64,000 nucleotides of DNA, taken from contig NZ_CP009533.1 of the NCBI RefSeq assembly GCF_000761155.1, positions 1,488,001 to 1,552,000 of the forward strand, read 5' to 3'. Positions 9,026 to 18,736 of this stretch are shown piece after piece. Under the pieces are notes generated by a model that worked only from the letters and a program-made list of their open reading frames with translations, was not told where the DNA came from and did no database searches. Each line of letters begins with the position of its first letter. Within the stretch, counting starts at the first letter, position 1. The position numbers and the translations under genes are program-made. Source of the stretch: Pseudomonas rhizosphaerae (lineage in GTDB: Bacteria; Pseudomonadota; Gammaproteobacteria; Pseudomonadales; Pseudomonadaceae).

Positions 9026-11086
9026 ATGCCGACCCAGCCTCCCGAACACCCTTGCGACCCCTGCGCACCTGAAGAGCCGCGTGCTGCGGATGCCGCCGAG
9101 CGCTTGCAGCTGGCCCTCGACACCGGGGCGATCGTAGGCACCTGGGTCTGGGATGTCGCGGCCGATCACTTCAGTGCCGACGACCGCTTCGCCCGCACCT
9201 TCGGGCTTTCCGCCAAGGTATGTGCGCAAGGGCTGGCACTGGAGGAGGCCATGGCCAGCGTCCACCCCCAGGATCGACCCCGGGTCGAGGCGGCCGTGTT
9301 CGAAACGCTGGGCAACGGCGGGCATTACCGCTGCGAGTACCGAGTCCTGCAAAGCGACGGCAGCTACCGCTGGATCGAAGCCAACGGCCATGTGGAATTC
9401 GACGCAGCGGGCCGGCCACAGCGGTTTCCCGGTGTGCTCCTCGACATCCAGAAACGCCGCAGCGCCGAGGCCGAGCGCGACCGCATGACCCACCTGCTGC
9501 GCACCTTCACCGCAGCCGTGCCGGGCGTGGTCTACGCCAAGGATCGCCAGGGCCGCATGCTGGTAGCCAACCGCGGTACCACCGAACTGATCGGCAAACC
9601 GCCCGAGCAGTACATCGGTCGTACCGATCTGGAGTTTCTGGAAGACAAAGTCCAGGCCCGGGTGATCATGGAAACCGACCGGCGCATTATGGAAGGCCGG
9701 CACACCCAGGAGGTGGAAGAAGAGGTCCGCCTTCCTGACGGCACGGCGGCAACCTGGCTGTCGCTCAAGACGCCCCTGCTCGACGAGGAGGGCGAAGTCA
9801 TCGGCCTGATCGGCTCGTCCATCGACGTCACAGCGCGCAAGAAGGCCGAGGCTGCGGTGCTGGAGCTCAACCAGACCCTGGAAGAACGTGTACGCACCGC
9901 CATCGCCGAACGGGAAAAAGCCGAGGAGGCGTTGCATCAGGCGCAGAAGATGGAAGCTGTGGGCCAATTGACCGGCGGTATCGCCCACGACTTCAACAAT
10001 CTGCTGGCCGGGCTATCGGGGAGCCTCGAACTGATGCACATGCGCCTGAAACAGGGGCGCACCGATGACCTGGAACGCTACCTCAACGTGGCCCAAGGCG
10101 CGGTCAAGCGCGCCGCCTCGCTGACCCATCGCCTGCTGGCTTTCTCTCGCCGGCAGACCCTGGCCCCGGTGCCGACCGACGTGAACGCACTGATTCGTGG
10201 TCTGGAAGAACTGGTGCGGCGGTCGGTGGGCCCGTCCATCGAAGTGAGTGTGCGCGATACCGACGCATTGTGGACGGCCCTGATCGATCCGACGCAGCTG
10301 GAAAACGCCCTGCTCAACCTGTGTATCAATGCCCGCGATGCGATGCCCGCAGGTGGCCGCATCACTATCGAAACCGCCAATCGATGGTTGCCCCACAGTG
10401 ACGCGTCCAATCAGGAAGTCCAGGCAGGTGAGTACCTAGTGGTACAGGTCACCGACAACGGTACAGGCATGACCGATGAAGTGATGGCCAAGGTCTTCGA
10501 GCCGTTCTTCACCACCAAGCCAGTCGGGGAGGGCACCGGCCTGGGGCTGTCCATGATCTACGGATTCGCCCGGCAATCCGGCGGGCTGGTGAAGATCACG
10601 TCACGGCCCGACCATGGCACCACGGTGAGCCTGTACCTGCCCCGGCACAATGCCGGCATCGAGGCGGAACCGCTCGGCGCCAGTCGGGTATCCATCGATA
10701 CGGGCGGCAGCGGCGAAACCGTGCTGGTGGTGGACGACGAAGCGTCGGTGCGCGGCTCGGTGGCCGAGCTGCTGGAAAGCCTGGGTTACGTCGTGCTGCA
10801 GGCCGCTGACAGTGCCCAAGGGCGTGACCTCCTGCAATCGGCGGCACGGATCGACCTGCTGGTGACGGATGTGGGCCTGCCCGGTGGCCTCAATGGTCGG
10901 CAGATGGCGGAACTGGGGCGTGCGGCCCGACCGGGCCTGCCTGTGCTGTACATCACCGGCTACGCACAGAACCTGGCACTGGACCAATGCCACCTGCAGC
11001 CCCGTACCGAGGTGCTGACCAAGCCATTCGCCCTGGAAGCCTTGAGCGAGCGCGTACGCGCGTTGATCACCCAGAGCCTTGGGTAA
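9026..11086 (+). CDS. PAS-PAS hybrid sensor histidine kinase with C-terminal receiver
   Basis: A 686-residue soluble hybrid kinase. Two PAS/PAC modules (about 25-150 and 155-275) precede a coiled-coil linker, a dimerisation/phosphoacceptor domain with GGIAHDFNNLL (phospho-histidine at 321), an HATPase domain (N-box NLCINARDAMP about 430, then VTDNGTGM, EPFFTTKPVGEGTGLGLSM) and a receiver domain with VLVVDDE near 570 and the phospho-aspartate 615 in LLVTDVGLPGG. No membrane segment is present, so the input is cytoplasmic. The receiver type (DVGLPGGLNGR) is common in hybrid kinases that signal without a DNA-binding output of their own. Its output partner is not adjacent. A minus-strand receiver remnant at 56235 belongs to the same general type. 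Confidence 0.9.
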   Translation: MPTQPPEHPCDPCAPEEPRAADAAERLQLALDTGAIVGTWVWDVAADHFSADDRFARTFGLSAKVCAQGLALEEAMASVHPQDRPRVEAAVFETLGNGGHYRCEYRVLQSDGSYRWIEANGHVEFDAAGRPQRFPGVLLDIQKRRSAEAERDRMTHLLRTFTAAVPGVVYAKDRQGRMLVANRGTTELIGKPPEQYIGRTDLEFLEDKVQARVIMETDRRIMEGRHTQEVEEEVRLPDGTAATWLSLKTPLLDEEGEVIGLIGSSIDVTARKKAEAAVLELNQTLEERVRTAIAEREKAEEALHQAQKMEAVGQLTGGIAHDFNNLLAGLSGSLELMHMRLKQGRTDDLERYLNVAQGAVKRAASLTHRLLAFSRRQTLAPVPTDVNALIRGLEELVRRSVGPSIEVSVRDTDALWTALIDPTQLENALLNLCINARDAMPAGGRITIETANRWLPHSDASNQEVQAGEYLVVQVTDNGTGMTDEVMAKVFEPFFTTKPVGEGTGLGLSMIYGFARQSGGLVKITSRPDHGTTVSLYLPRHNAGIEAEPLGASRVSIDTGGSGETVLVVDDEASVRGSVAELLESLGYVVLQAADSAQGRDLLQSAARIDLLVTDVGLPGGLNGRQMAELGRAARPGLPVLYITGYAQNLALDQCHLQPRTEVLTKPFALEALSERVRALITQSLG

Positions 11087-11105
11087 AACATAATCTGCGC
11101 CCATG

Positions 11106-11129
11106 AAAAAGCCCCGCCTTGGCGGGGCT
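11106..11129 (-). terminator. Rho-independent terminator of the 47-residue gene
   Basis: AGCCCCGCC-TT-GGCGGGGCT forms a 9-bp GC-rich stem with a run of A on the plus strand before it. Read on the minus strand, the stem is followed by a T-run, so it terminates the small gene ending at 11147. It may also slow plus-strand transcripts from the kinase gene. Confidence 0.75.
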
Positions 11130-11146
11130 GCTCACTGCCGGCCGAC

Positions 11147-11290
11147 TCATCGGGTCAATCTGGCATTCAGGATCGCGTCGCGTACCAGCGGACGGCAGGC
11201 TTCGACGAAAGCGATCAACTGACTGGCCGGGATCGAGCCCAATGCGCTGACAGGGGTGTGGCGGATGGTGTTATATTCCTGCGCTGACAT
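11147..11290 (-). CDS. Small protein of 47 residues, function unknown
   Basis: The minus-strand frame starts at ATG 11290, with AGAGG 8 bases upstream, and stops at TGA 11147, followed after 17 bases by a strong terminator. That arrangement (ribosome site, frame, terminator) supports a real gene despite its size. The product begins MSAQEYNTIRHTPVSALGS and contains SQLIAFVEACRPLVRDAI; it is one short amphipathic helix-rich protein with no signal peptide. No family is recognised. It lies tail-to-tail with the hybrid kinase. Confidence 0.6.
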   Translation of the reverse strand: MSAQEYNTIRHTPVSALGSIPASQLIAFVEACRPLVRDAILNARLTR

Positions 11291-11459
11291 GGCGGATACC
11301 TCTCAAGGGTTTCATTCGATGTGTCATCCGAGCCGCCGGGACTCTCACCTCCCGGGGGCTCTCCTTTACTTGGTTCGCCGGCCAGGTAAAAGCGTTCAAT
11401 AATTAAGATGGCCAGTCGCCGTACGGTATGTTAGGCCCGCACAGCGTGCTCGTCGCCAT

Positions 11460-12410
11460 TCACCCTTGCACGAACACCAACGCCTTGAGGCCGCTGGCCG
11501 GATCGATGTCGACGAATTCCGGCGGGTTTTCCAGGCGTTGCTGCAGACGCAGGCCCGACGCCTCGCGGCGCAGTTCCTCGACGAGAAACTCAGGCCCCAG
11601 TGCCGGGTCGTTCATGCAGGCCAGCACCACACCTGATTCGCTGAGCAGCTCCGGCAGACGGCGCAGCACCCGCTGGTAGTCCTTGGTCAGCAGGAAGCTG
11701 CCTTTCTGGAACGAAGGCGGATCGATGATGACCATGTCGTACGGGCCATCCCTGCTGACTCGCGCCCAGGACTTGAACAGATCGTGCCCCAGGAAGCTGA
11801 CCTTGCTCAGGTCGTGGCCATTGAGGTGATGGTTCTCACGTCCCCGGCTCAGGGCGGCGCGCGACATGTCCAGGTTCACCACATGGGCGGCGCCACCGGC
11901 AATGGCGGCCACGGAGAAGCCACAGGTGTAGGCGAACAGGTTGAGCACGCGCCGGCCCTCGGCGTTTTCGCGTACCCAGTCGCGGCCATGGCGCATGTCG
12001 AGAAACAGCCCATTGTTCTGCTTGCGCCCCAGGTCGATGCGGTACTGCAGGCCGTTTTCAATCAGGATCGCCTGTTCATGTGCGTCGCCGACCAGCCACT
12101 CAACGTCGCTGGCCGGTAGATAGCGGTGTTGCAGGGCCAGGCTGCACGCGCCGCTGCTTGCCCAGACGGGTAATGCGCCCAGCTCGGTCAGCAGACGCTG
12201 CAAGGCGGCCAGTTGGTCGGCTGGCGGTTCCTTGAACAGCGACACCAGCACGATACCCTGCAGCCAATCCACAGTCAGTTGTTCGAGCCCAGGCCAGCGC
12301 CGCCCGCGGCCATGGAACAACCGGCGGGTTTCCACCGGTGGCTGGGCGAGTGCTTGAAGCAGGTTTTGGTGCAAGGTGGCGAGGGCGTCGGCGTTCATGG
12401 AAAAGGTCAC
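11460..12410 (-). CDS. Class I SAM-dependent methyltransferase (RlmI/RlmK-like)
   Basis: A 316-residue methyltransferase with a C-terminal Rossmann domain. Motif I is VLNLFAYTCGFSVAAIAGGA (about 155-174), followed by an acidic strand end (NLDMSRAAL) and the catalytic-type motif VIIDPPSFQKGSF (about 228-240). FAYTCGFS and DPPSF are typical of 23S rRNA cytosine-5 methyltransferases of the RlmI/RlmK group and close homologues. The N-terminal part (about 1-135) lacks an obvious PUA domain, so the exact target is uncertain. The GTG at 12410 and an ATG at 12398 are both possible starts and neither has a good ribosome site. Probably transcribed alone. Confidence 0.75.
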   Translation of the reverse strand: MTFSMNADALATLHQNLLQALAQPPVETRRLFHGRGRRWPGLEQLTVDWLQGIVLVSLFKEPPADQLAALQRLLTELGALPVWASSGACSLALQHRYLPASDVEWLVGDAHEQAILIENGLQYRIDLGRKQNNGLFLDMRHGRDWVRENAEGRRVLNLFAYTCGFSVAAIAGGAAHVVNLDMSRAALSRGRENHHLNGHDLSKVSFLGHDLFKSWARVSRDGPYDMVIIDPPSFQKGSFLLTKDYQRVLRRLPELLSESGVVLACMNDPALGPEFLVEELRREASGLRLQQRLENPPEFVDIDPASGLKALVFVQG

Positions 12411-12435
12411 GGCTGCAAAGGGCCGGCATTCTACG

Positions 12436-13323
12436 TCAGCTCAGGTACTTTTCGAACCAGCCCAGCGTACGGTCCCAGGCCAGGTCTGCCGCGGCCTTAT
12501 CGTAGCGTGGCGTGGAATCGTTGTGGAAGCCGTGATTGGCGCCGGGATAGATGTACGCCTCATAGGTCTTGCCTGCGGCTTTGAGCGCCGCTTCGTAGGC
12601 CGGCCAGCCTTCGTTGATGCGTGTGTCCAGCTCGCCGAAATGCAGCAGCAGGGGTGCCTTGATCTTCGCCACGTCCTTGGCGTCGGCCTGACGGCCATAG
12701 AACGGCACTGCGCACGCCAGCTCTGGATAAGCCACCGCTGCCGCATTGGACACACCACCGCCATAGCAGAAGCCGGTCATGCCGACCTTGCCGGTGGCGC
12801 CCTCATGCTGCATCAGCCAGGGGATCGCAGCGAAGAAGTCGTTCATCAGTTTGGTCGGATCGACCTTTTCCTGCAGTGCGCGGCCCTTGTCGTCGTTGCC
12901 AGGGTAGCCGCCGACCGAGGTCAGCCCATCGGGCGCCAGCGCCATGTAGCCAGCCTTGGCGACCCGTCGCGCGACGTCTTCGATATAGGGGTTCAGGCCA
13001 CGGTTTTCGTGCACCACCACCACGCCGGGGACCTTGCCGGTGGCCTGTGCCGGCCGCACCAGGTAACCACGGACCTGGCCGTGGCCGTTGGGCGACGGGT
13101 AGGTGACGTACTCCGCCACGATCTGCGGGTCGGTGAATTCGACCTGCTGGGCCAACGCGTAGTTGGGGCTCAGGCTGGCCAGCAAGGCACCAGCGGTCAG
13201 GCCGCCGAAGGTGAACAGGGCCGCGCGGTCGAGGAACTCACGTCGGTTGATCTTGCCGTGAGCGTAGAAGTCGTACAGATCGAGCAGTTCGGGGGAGAAG
13301 TCTTTGGCACTGAGGCGATCCAT
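12436..13323 (-). CDS. Dienelactone hydrolase family protein with Tat-like leader
   Basis: A 295-residue alpha/beta hydrolase of the dienelactone hydrolase family. The N-terminal region has an [15 protein letters not shown] segment (about 27-41) followed by a hydrophobic stretch and a possible AQA cleavage site, like a Tat signal preceded by a short cytoplasmic extension; export is therefore inferred. The catalytic cysteine lies in GFCYGGG (about 180-186), as in true dienelactone hydrolases rather than serine esterases; acid and histidine fall in FGELDTRI and [10 protein letters not shown]. The start at 13323 has AGGAGT 7-8 bases upstream. Physiological substrate unknown; family members hydrolyse lactones or small esters. 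Confidence 0.85.
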   Translation of the reverse strand: MDRLSAKDFSPELLDLYDFYAHGKINRREFLDRAALFTFGGLTAGALLASLSPNYALAQQVEFTDPQIVAEYVTYPSPNGHGQVRGYLVRPAQATGKVPGVVVVHENRGLNPYIEDVARRVAKAGYMALAPDGLTSVGGYPGNDDKGRALQEKVDPTKLMNDFFAAIPWLMQHEGATGKVGMTGFCYGGGVSNAAAVAYPELACAVPFYGRQADAKDVAKIKAPLLLHFGELDTRINEGWPAYEAALKAAGKTYEAYIYPGANHGFHNDSTPRYDKAAADLAWDRTLGWFEKYLS

Positions 13324-13407
13324 CGGGTACTCCTGTCGCAGGACACTGGGCGTTGAGGGTTGCACTCATTAAAGCAGCGTTTTGCCACCCGGCCACCGCT
13401 TCATGCG

Positions 13408-13617
13408 TCAGCGCCGATGCATCAGCTTCCAGTGATCTGCAACCTGGCCCATCGTCTTGGCTTCGCCACTCTTGAGCCAGGCCATGAAGGCCCGGTCGAA
13501 ATGGAAGCTGGGACCGCAGGCTTCGGTCAGGAAGCGCCGCACGTTCTGGGTATTGCGATAGCCTCGGTCCAGTGGGGTGTAGCGGGTGATCGGCGCGCTG
13601 TGCCAGTCGAAATTCAT
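13408..13617 (-). CDS. Small conserved protein, DUF6434-like
   Basis: A 69-residue protein beginning MNFDWHSAPITRYTPLDRGY and containing YRNTQNVRRFLTEACGPSFHFDRAFMAWL, a pattern remembered from the DUF6434 family (identification by eye, uncertain). No membrane segment or signal. Function unknown. It is 84 bases upstream of the dienelactone-hydrolase-like gene on the same strand, and could be co-transcribed with it. Confidence 0.6.
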   Translation of the reverse strand: MNFDWHSAPITRYTPLDRGYRNTQNVRRFLTEACGPSFHFDRAFMAWLKSGEAKTMGQVADHWKLMHRR

Positions 13618-13783
13618 GAATCGCTATCCTTCGCGAAAAGAGGGGGGCGGTGGGAGTGCCACACGGTGGTGCCGCGCATGATGACTCAGTGTACCGCCAT
13701 CGTGCACCTAGCACTGTTCCTGTGCCACGTTTTGCCTCAGAGTTCGGAAATCGTCAATAGTGCCAAACACCGATGGAAGGCTG

Positions 13784-14440
13784 ATGAGCGAAGACCAGTG
13801 GACCCAACGCATGCAAGACAACGGCTGGCTGTGGAACCCGGCGCAAACCGGCGCGCAGGCGCCGTGCCTGATCCTGGCGCACGGCGCCGGCGCGCCCATG
13901 GACAGCCCGTTCATGAACGCCATGGCCGAGCGTCTGGCGGCCGGCGGTGTCAGTGTGGTGCGCTTCGAGTTTCCCTACATGGCCCAACGCCGCAGCGGTG
14001 GCAGCAAACGCCCACCCAGCCCCCAGGCAAGTTTGCTGGAAAGCTGGCGACAGGCCTATGCGCTGGTGCGTCCACTGGTGACCGGGACCCTGGCAATAGG
14101 GGGCAAATCCATGGGCGGACGCATGGCCAGCCTGCTGGCGGACGAATTGGGCGCCGATGCACTGGTGTGCCTGGGCTATCCGTTCTATGCAGCGGGCAAA
14201 CCGGAGAAACCGCGCGTCGAGCACCTGGCCGATCTGCGCACGCCGACCCTGATCATCCAGGGCGAACGCGATGCGCTGGGTAACTGCAAGACAGTGGCAG
14301 GCTATGAGCTGTCGGAGGAGATCGAAGTGTACTGGCTCAGCGCGGCTGACCACGACCTCAAGCCTCTGAAGGCGTCGGGGTTCACCCATGATCAGCACCT
14401 TGAAACCGCTGCCGACCGGATCGTGGCCTTTCTGTCCTGA
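13784..14440 (+). CDS. Alpha/beta hydrolase of the TEX30/KANL3 type
   Basis: A 218-residue cytoplasmic alpha/beta hydrolase. The oxyanion region is LAHGAGAPMDSPFM (about 31-44), the nucleophile serine is in GGKSMGGRM (about 105-113), the acid in QGERDALG (about 162-169) and the histidine in AADHDLKP (about 187-194). This arrangement is that of the small TEX30/KANL3-like hydrolases found widely in bacteria, with no known substrate. The start at 13784 has GGAAGG 4-5 bases upstream; an ATG-like start at 13760 is possible. Divergent from the DUF6434-like gene. Confidence 0.8.
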   Translation: MSEDQWTQRMQDNGWLWNPAQTGAQAPCLILAHGAGAPMDSPFMNAMAERLAAGGVSVVRFEFPYMAQRRSGGSKRPPSPQASLLESWRQAYALVRPLVTGTLAIGGKSMGGRMASLLADELGADALVCLGYPFYAAGKPEKPRVEHLADLRTPTLIIQGERDALGNCKTVAGYELSEEIEVYWLSAADHDLKPLKASGFTHDQHLETAADRIVAFLS

Positions 14441-14497
14441 AGAGCTGTCCTGATTCGCGTGCCGCCGTGCAGGCGGCGCCGCGAATCCAGAGGCCGA

Positions 14498-16063
14498 TCA
14501 GCGGTTGAAGCGCTCCACCAGCGAGTACTGGCTGTTGGCGGTCTTGGTCAGTGCTTCGCTGAGCAGTGCCGAGTTCTGCGCCTGTTCGCTGGTTTCATCG
14601 GCCAGGTGCGAGATGGTGGTGATGTTGCGACTGATCTCTTCGGCCACCGCGCTTTGCTCTTCGGTAGCGGCGGCGATCTGCGTGGTCATGTCGGTGATGT
14701 TGGCGACTGCCTCGCTGATGCCGATCAATGCGCGGTCCGCCTCCAGCACACGGGCCACGCCATCTTCGGCCTGCCGGTGACCGGCATCCATGGTCTGCAC
14801 GGCATTGTTGGCGGTCTGTTGCAGCTTGGCGATGAGCCCGTGGATCTGCCCGGTCGACTCACTGGTACGCTGCGCCAGCTGGCGGACCTCGTCGGCGACC
14901 ACGGCGAAGCCGCGGCCCATCTCGCCAGCACGCGCGGCCTCGATGGCCGCGTTGAGTGCCAACAGGTTGGTCTGGTCGGCGATGCCCTTGATCACATCGA
15001 CCACCCCGCCGATTTCGTCGCTGTCCTTGGCCAGTTGCGTCACGGTCTGTCCGGTTTCGCCCACCACCACCGACAGGCGCTGGATCGCCTCGCGGGTTTC
15101 GCCGGCGATGTCGCGGCCGCGGCTGGTCAGGCGGTTGGCCTCCTGGGTGGCGTCGGCGGTGCGCTGCACGTGGCTGGCGACTTCCTGGGTGGTGGCCGCC
15201 ATCTGGTTCACTGCCGCAGCCACCTGCTCGGTTTCCAGGCGCTGGCGCTCCAGGCCTTGGGAGCTCTGGTGGGCCAGGGCGTCCGACTGCCGGGCCTGGC
15301 CGGTCAGGTGCTCGGCGGTGTCCTGCAGGCGGGTGAGGCAGGTCTTGAGGCGTGCTTCCTGGCTGAGAATCGCCATTTCCAGGCGCGCCTGGGCGCCGCG
15401 GCTGTCGGTGTACATCTGCGCGATGAGCGGATCGGAGGTGGTCTGGTCGGCCAGCTTGAGCAGGCGCTTGATGCCGCGCTGCTGCCAGCTCAGGCCCATC
15501 AGGCCCAGTGGAATCGACAGGCCGGCGGCCAGGGCGAAGCCCCACGAGGTGTCCAGCCAGGTGCCGATCATGAAGCCGACCTGGCTCACCAGAATGAAGG
15601 GTACCCAGTTCTGCAGCACCGGGATCCAGCGATCGCGACCGGGTACCGCCGACTTGCCGTTGTTCAAACGTTCATAGAGCGATTGGGCGCGGCGGATCTG
15701 CTCGGCCGTCGGCTTGATCCGAACCGATTCGTAACCCACTACCTGCTTGTTTTCCAGCACCGGGGTGACGTAGGCGTTGACCCAGTAATAATCGCCGTTC
15801 TCGCAGCGGTTCTTGACGATGCCCATCCATGGCAAGCCCTGGCGCAGGTTCACCCACATGTGTTCGAACACCGCTGGCGGCACGTCCGGATGGCGCACGG
15901 TGTTGTGCGGCGCACGAATCAGTTGCTCGCGGGTGAACCCGCTGATCTCCACGAACGCATCATTGCAGTAGGTGATCATTCCTTGGGTGTCGGTCGTAGA
16001 AATCAGGCGCTGCTGGGCAGGGAAAGTCCGTTCGCGCTGAGTGATAGGCTGATTGTTACGCAT
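14498..16063 (-). CDS. aer: Aerotaxis receptor Aer
   Basis: A 521-residue energy-taxis receptor. An N-terminal PAS domain (about 10-115; [20 protein letters not shown] then [19 protein letters not shown]) would bind FAD and sense redox state. A single hydrophobic anchor region (about 150-195) follows, then a signalling domain with [20 protein letters not shown] and [19 protein letters not shown]. Length and architecture match Aer of Pseudomonas, which mediates movement towards oxygen through CheA/CheW. The ATG at 16063 gives the standard N-terminus [15 protein letters not shown]; an upstream in-frame start would add 36 unconserved residues. From memory of P. aeruginosa PAO1, aer lies next to acnA; here the fpv operon lies between them. 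Confidence 0.92.
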   Translation of the reverse strand: MRNNQPITQRERTFPAQQRLISTTDTQGMITYCNDAFVEISGFTREQLIRAPHNTVRHPDVPPAVFEHMWVNLRQGLPWMGIVKNRCENGDYYWVNAYVTPVLENKQVVGYESVRIKPTAEQIRRAQSLYERLNNGKSAVPGRDRWIPVLQNWVPFILVSQVGFMIGTWLDTSWGFALAAGLSIPLGLMGLSWQQRGIKRLLKLADQTTSDPLIAQMYTDSRGAQARLEMAILSQEARLKTCLTRLQDTAEHLTGQARQSDALAHQSSQGLERQRLETEQVAAAVNQMAATTQEVASHVQRTADATQEANRLTSRGRDIAGETREAIQRLSVVVGETGQTVTQLAKDSDEIGGVVDVIKGIADQTNLLALNAAIEAARAGEMGRGFAVVADEVRQLAQRTSESTGQIHGLIAKLQQTANNAVQTMDAGHRQAEDGVARVLEADRALIGISEAVANITDMTTQIAAATEEQSAVAEEISRNITTISHLADETSEQAQNSALLSEALTKTANSQYSLVERFNR

Positions 16064-16208
16064 GAGTGTCCATTCATTCCGTGGGGCTTTGACAGGTTCT
16101 CGGCCAAGTCGGGAAAAGGTTGAATGGAATTTGGACGGCAGCAGGGTGGGGGGCTTGAGTGCCACGGCCACGGACGAAGCTCTTGCTTCGCCCCTGGCTT
16201 GGGGGAGG

Positions 16209-17087
16209 TCAGAGGGCCTGGATGACGGCGTTCATGTGCGCTTGCAGGTCGGCGATCGGGTCGTCGCTTTCTTCGGCCAGCACCAACAGCTTGCTGCCCG
16301 CAGCGGTGATTGCCGACTTGACCGCTTCGGGCGGCTGGCGGTGGTCGATGACCAGGGCGACGTCGTTGTCCTTGAGGGTCGCGCTCAGGTGCTCCAGTTG
16401 CGCGGCATCCCATTGCTCGTCGGTGAGCGCCTGGGTGGCCACCGTGTCCAGGTTGAGACCGGCCGCAAGGTAGGCGAACCGGTCGCTGAGGCTGACCACG
16501 CTGACATTGTCGGCCTTGGCCAGGCGGGCCTCGCTGTCGGCGCTGAGCTTGAGCAATTGCTGCTTGAGCGCCGCCAGGTTGGCATCGATGCGCGGCTTGG
16601 CGGCCGGTGCCAGACGCACCAGGTCGGCGGCCATGACATCGGCCATGCGCCCCATGTTGTTGCTCGACAACCACGGCTGGCTGTTCAGGCCGCCGACGCC
16701 CGGCTGTACGGCAATACCGGGCAGCACGCCATCGACCGGGCGCGCCGCGTCGATCTCGACGATACGAATGTTGCTACGGCGCGCCAGCGGGTACAGGGAA
16801 TCGTCGGGCCACAGCGAACGCAAGCCGATCACGGCATCGGCGGATCCGGCCAGACCTGCCAGGGCCTCCGCGCCGCGCCCGGTGAAATAGGCATTCTGCC
16901 GGGAGCCAGGCAGGTTGGCTGCGGCTGCACGCTCCAGCTGCACGCCGCTGTCCTTGAGCAACAGCTGGCCCAGACCGTAGGTGATCGGCAGGCTGGCGAG
17001 GACTTTCACGGGCTCCGCCGCCAGGGCTGCGGGGGCGAGCACCGCACACAGGGTCAGGGCCGCTGTCAGTTTGCGCAGAATAGGCAT
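16209..17087 (-). CDS. fpvF: FpvF, periplasmic binding protein of the pyoverdine iron-release operon
   Basis: A 292-residue ZnuA-fold periplasmic protein with a signal peptide (residues 1-23, ALAA). It is last in the operon. In ZnuA-type proteins the metal histidines lie in DPHxxEP and DPHxWLxP; here these positions read [10 protein letters not shown] and [11 protein letters not shown], so the metal ligands are gone. That agrees with the published role of P. aeruginosa FpvF as a pyoverdine-binding partner of FpvC rather than a metal carrier. The start codon follows the fpvE stop directly on the complementary order of the operon (fpvE ends TAA, then ATG), so the two are translationally linked. 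Function is inferred from family, gene order and ligand loss. Confidence 0.85.
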   Translation of the reverse strand: MPILRKLTAALTLCAVLAPAALAAEPVKVLASLPITYGLGQLLLKDSGVQLERAAAANLPGSRQNAYFTGRGAEALAGLAGSADAVIGLRSLWPDDSLYPLARRSNIRIVEIDAARPVDGVLPGIAVQPGVGGLNSQPWLSSNNMGRMADVMAADLVRLAPAAKPRIDANLAALKQQLLKLSADSEARLAKADNVSVVSLSDRFAYLAAGLNLDTVATQALTDEQWDAAQLEHLSATLKDNDVALVIDHRQPPEAVKSAITAAGSKLLVLAEESDDPIADLQAHMNAVIQAL

Positions 17088-17987
17088 TTATCCGATGTTC
17101 CCTTTGAGGCTGGGCAAGGTGCCGCGGGCGATGGCGGCCAGGGCGAAGGCCACGCCTGCAACCAGGATGATGGCAGCGCCGGACGGTACCGGCAGGTCGA
17201 AGAGAATTGGCAGCAGGATCCCGCACAGCGTGCTGAGCGTGGCAATGAGCACCGAGATCCAGAAGAATCCCTTCAGCGATTGGCTCAGGAGCCGCGCCGC
17301 CGCGGCCGGAATCACCAGCAGGGCACCGACCAGGATCGCGCCGATGACCTTGACCGCCGCTACGGTGATCAGCGTCACCAGGATCACGAACAGGTAGTCC
17401 AGCGCTTTCACCGGCACGCCGCGAACGGCAGCCAGCTGCGGGTTGAAGCTGGCCAGCATGATGCGGTTGTACAGCGGCAGGCTCAGGCTCAACACCAGCG
17501 CACCGACCACGGCCAGTACCAGCAGGTCGTTGCCGTTCACCGTGAGGACCGAGCCGAACAGCACGTTCTCGAGGATGTGTACGTTGATCTTGCCGGCCAG
17601 GGTCAGCAGCAGGCTGGCGCCCAGTGCCAGCGATACCGAGAGGAACACGCCGATCAGGGTGTCCGGCGCCAGGCCGGTGCGGTTACGCAGGTAATTGAGC
17701 ACGATGCCGAACAACAGGCAGTAGCCGAACAGGCTGCCGTAGGGCCCGGTGTAGGGCTCGCCGAGCAGGATGCCGATGGCCACGCCGGTCAGTGCGGCAT
17801 GGCCCACCGCTTCGGAAAAGAACGCGAAGCGCTTGACCACCACCAGCGTTCCCAGGCCGCCCAGCACCGGGCCGATCAGCAAACCGGCGATCAAGGCATT
17901 GACCACGAAGCCGTAGGCCAAGGCGGCGGGCAAGTAGCCGTCCGAAGCCAGGCCCTGGATGGCCAGGCGAAACTGTTCGTAGTCCAT
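17088..17987 (-). CDS. fpvE: FpvE, ABC transporter permease
   Basis: A 299-residue ABC-3 family permease (ZnuB/MntB type) with about eight hydrophobic segments. Family stretches include FFSEAVGHAALTGVAIG (about 53-70) and IGAILVGALLVIPAAAARLL (about 215-235). With FpvD it would carry ferrous iron released from pyoverdine across the inner membrane. Its ATG overlaps the stop of fpvD (ATGA). Confidence 0.88.
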   Translation of the reverse strand: MDYEQFRLAIQGLASDGYLPAALAYGFVVNALIAGLLIGPVLGGLGTLVVVKRFAFFSEAVGHAALTGVAIGILLGEPYTGPYGSLFGYCLLFGIVLNYLRNRTGLAPDTLIGVFLSVSLALGASLLLTLAGKINVHILENVLFGSVLTVNGNDLLVLAVVGALVLSLSLPLYNRIMLASFNPQLAAVRGVPVKALDYLFVILVTLITVAAVKVIGAILVGALLVIPAAAARLLSQSLKGFFWISVLIATLSTLCGILLPILFDLPVPSGAAIILVAGVAFALAAIARGTLPSLKGNIG

Positions 17988-18736
17988 CAGGCGAGGCCTC
18001 CGGCGCGGGGATGGGTGGAGAACAGCGTCAGCAGTCGGTCCGGTGTGAGTGCCTCGGCCGGTGTGGCGTCGAACAGCACGCGGCGGTTGAGCCCGGTGAC
18101 CCGGTCGGCCAGACGCTTGACGGCTTCCAGGTCATGCTCGATCCACATCACGGTGATGCCAGCCTGCTGCCAGTCCAGCAGCAGACGCTCGAACACCTGG
18201 ATGCCGGCCTCGTCCAGCGCCGACATCGGTTCGTCGAGAATCAGCAGTTGCGGCGCCGGGATCAGGCCCTGCGCCAGCAGCACACGCTGGCGTTCACCGC
18301 CCGACAGCGCGCCCATGCGCCGCTTGCGCTTGTCCTGCATGCCGACGCGCTCCAGTGCTTCGCCGATAGCGCCGGCATAGTGCCTGGACAAGCCAAGAAA
18401 GGCCGGTCGACGCTGGCACATGGCGGCCATGAAATCGTCGACCGTCATCGGCAGGCCACGGTCGAACTCCAGCGCCTGGGGCACGTAGCCGATCACGCCG
18501 GGATCGCCCGGCCATTGCAGGCTGAGCTGCCCACGGTGGGGCATTTGCCCCAGCAAGGTCTTGATCAGCGAGCTCTTGCCGCCGCCGTTGGGCCCGACCA
18601 GCGCATGCACGCTGCCACTGGCCACACGGAAGCTGACGTCGTCGAGAATCAGCGTGCGGCCCAGCACCAGGCCTACCTGGGCGAAATCGATGGCAGGCCC
18701 GCTGCGGGCCAGGGCCAGGGGTTCGGCCGCGGTCAT
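17987..18736 (-). CDS. fpvD: FpvD, ABC transporter ATP-binding protein
   Basis: A 249-residue ATPase with Walker A GPNGGGKSS (about 48-56), Q-loop near YVPQALEFDR, ABC signature ALSGGERQR (about 142-150) and Walker B LLILDEPMSALDE (about 163-175), plus the switch histidine in WIEHDLE. It energises the FpvE permease. The ATG overlaps the fpvC stop and the stop overlaps the fpvE ATG, so translation is coupled through the operon. Confidence 0.9.
   Translation of the reverse strand: MTAAEPLALARSGPAIDFAQVGLVLGRTLILDDVSFRVASGSVHALVGPNGGGKSSLIKTLLGQMPHRGQLSLQWPGDPGVIGYVPQALEFDRGLPMTVDDFMAAMCQRRPAFLGLSRHYAGAIGEALERVGMQDKRKRRMGALSGGERQRVLLAQGLIPAPQLLILDEPMSALDEAGIQVFERLLLDWQQAGITVMWIEHDLEAVKRLADRVTGLNRRVLFDATPAEALTPDRLLTLFSTHPRAGGLA

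Noticed and set aside
16053..18380. Long plus-strand open frame (775 codons) over fpvF, fpvE and fpvD
   Set aside because: Antisense to three well-supported operon genes; His/Gln/Arg-rich shadow sequence.
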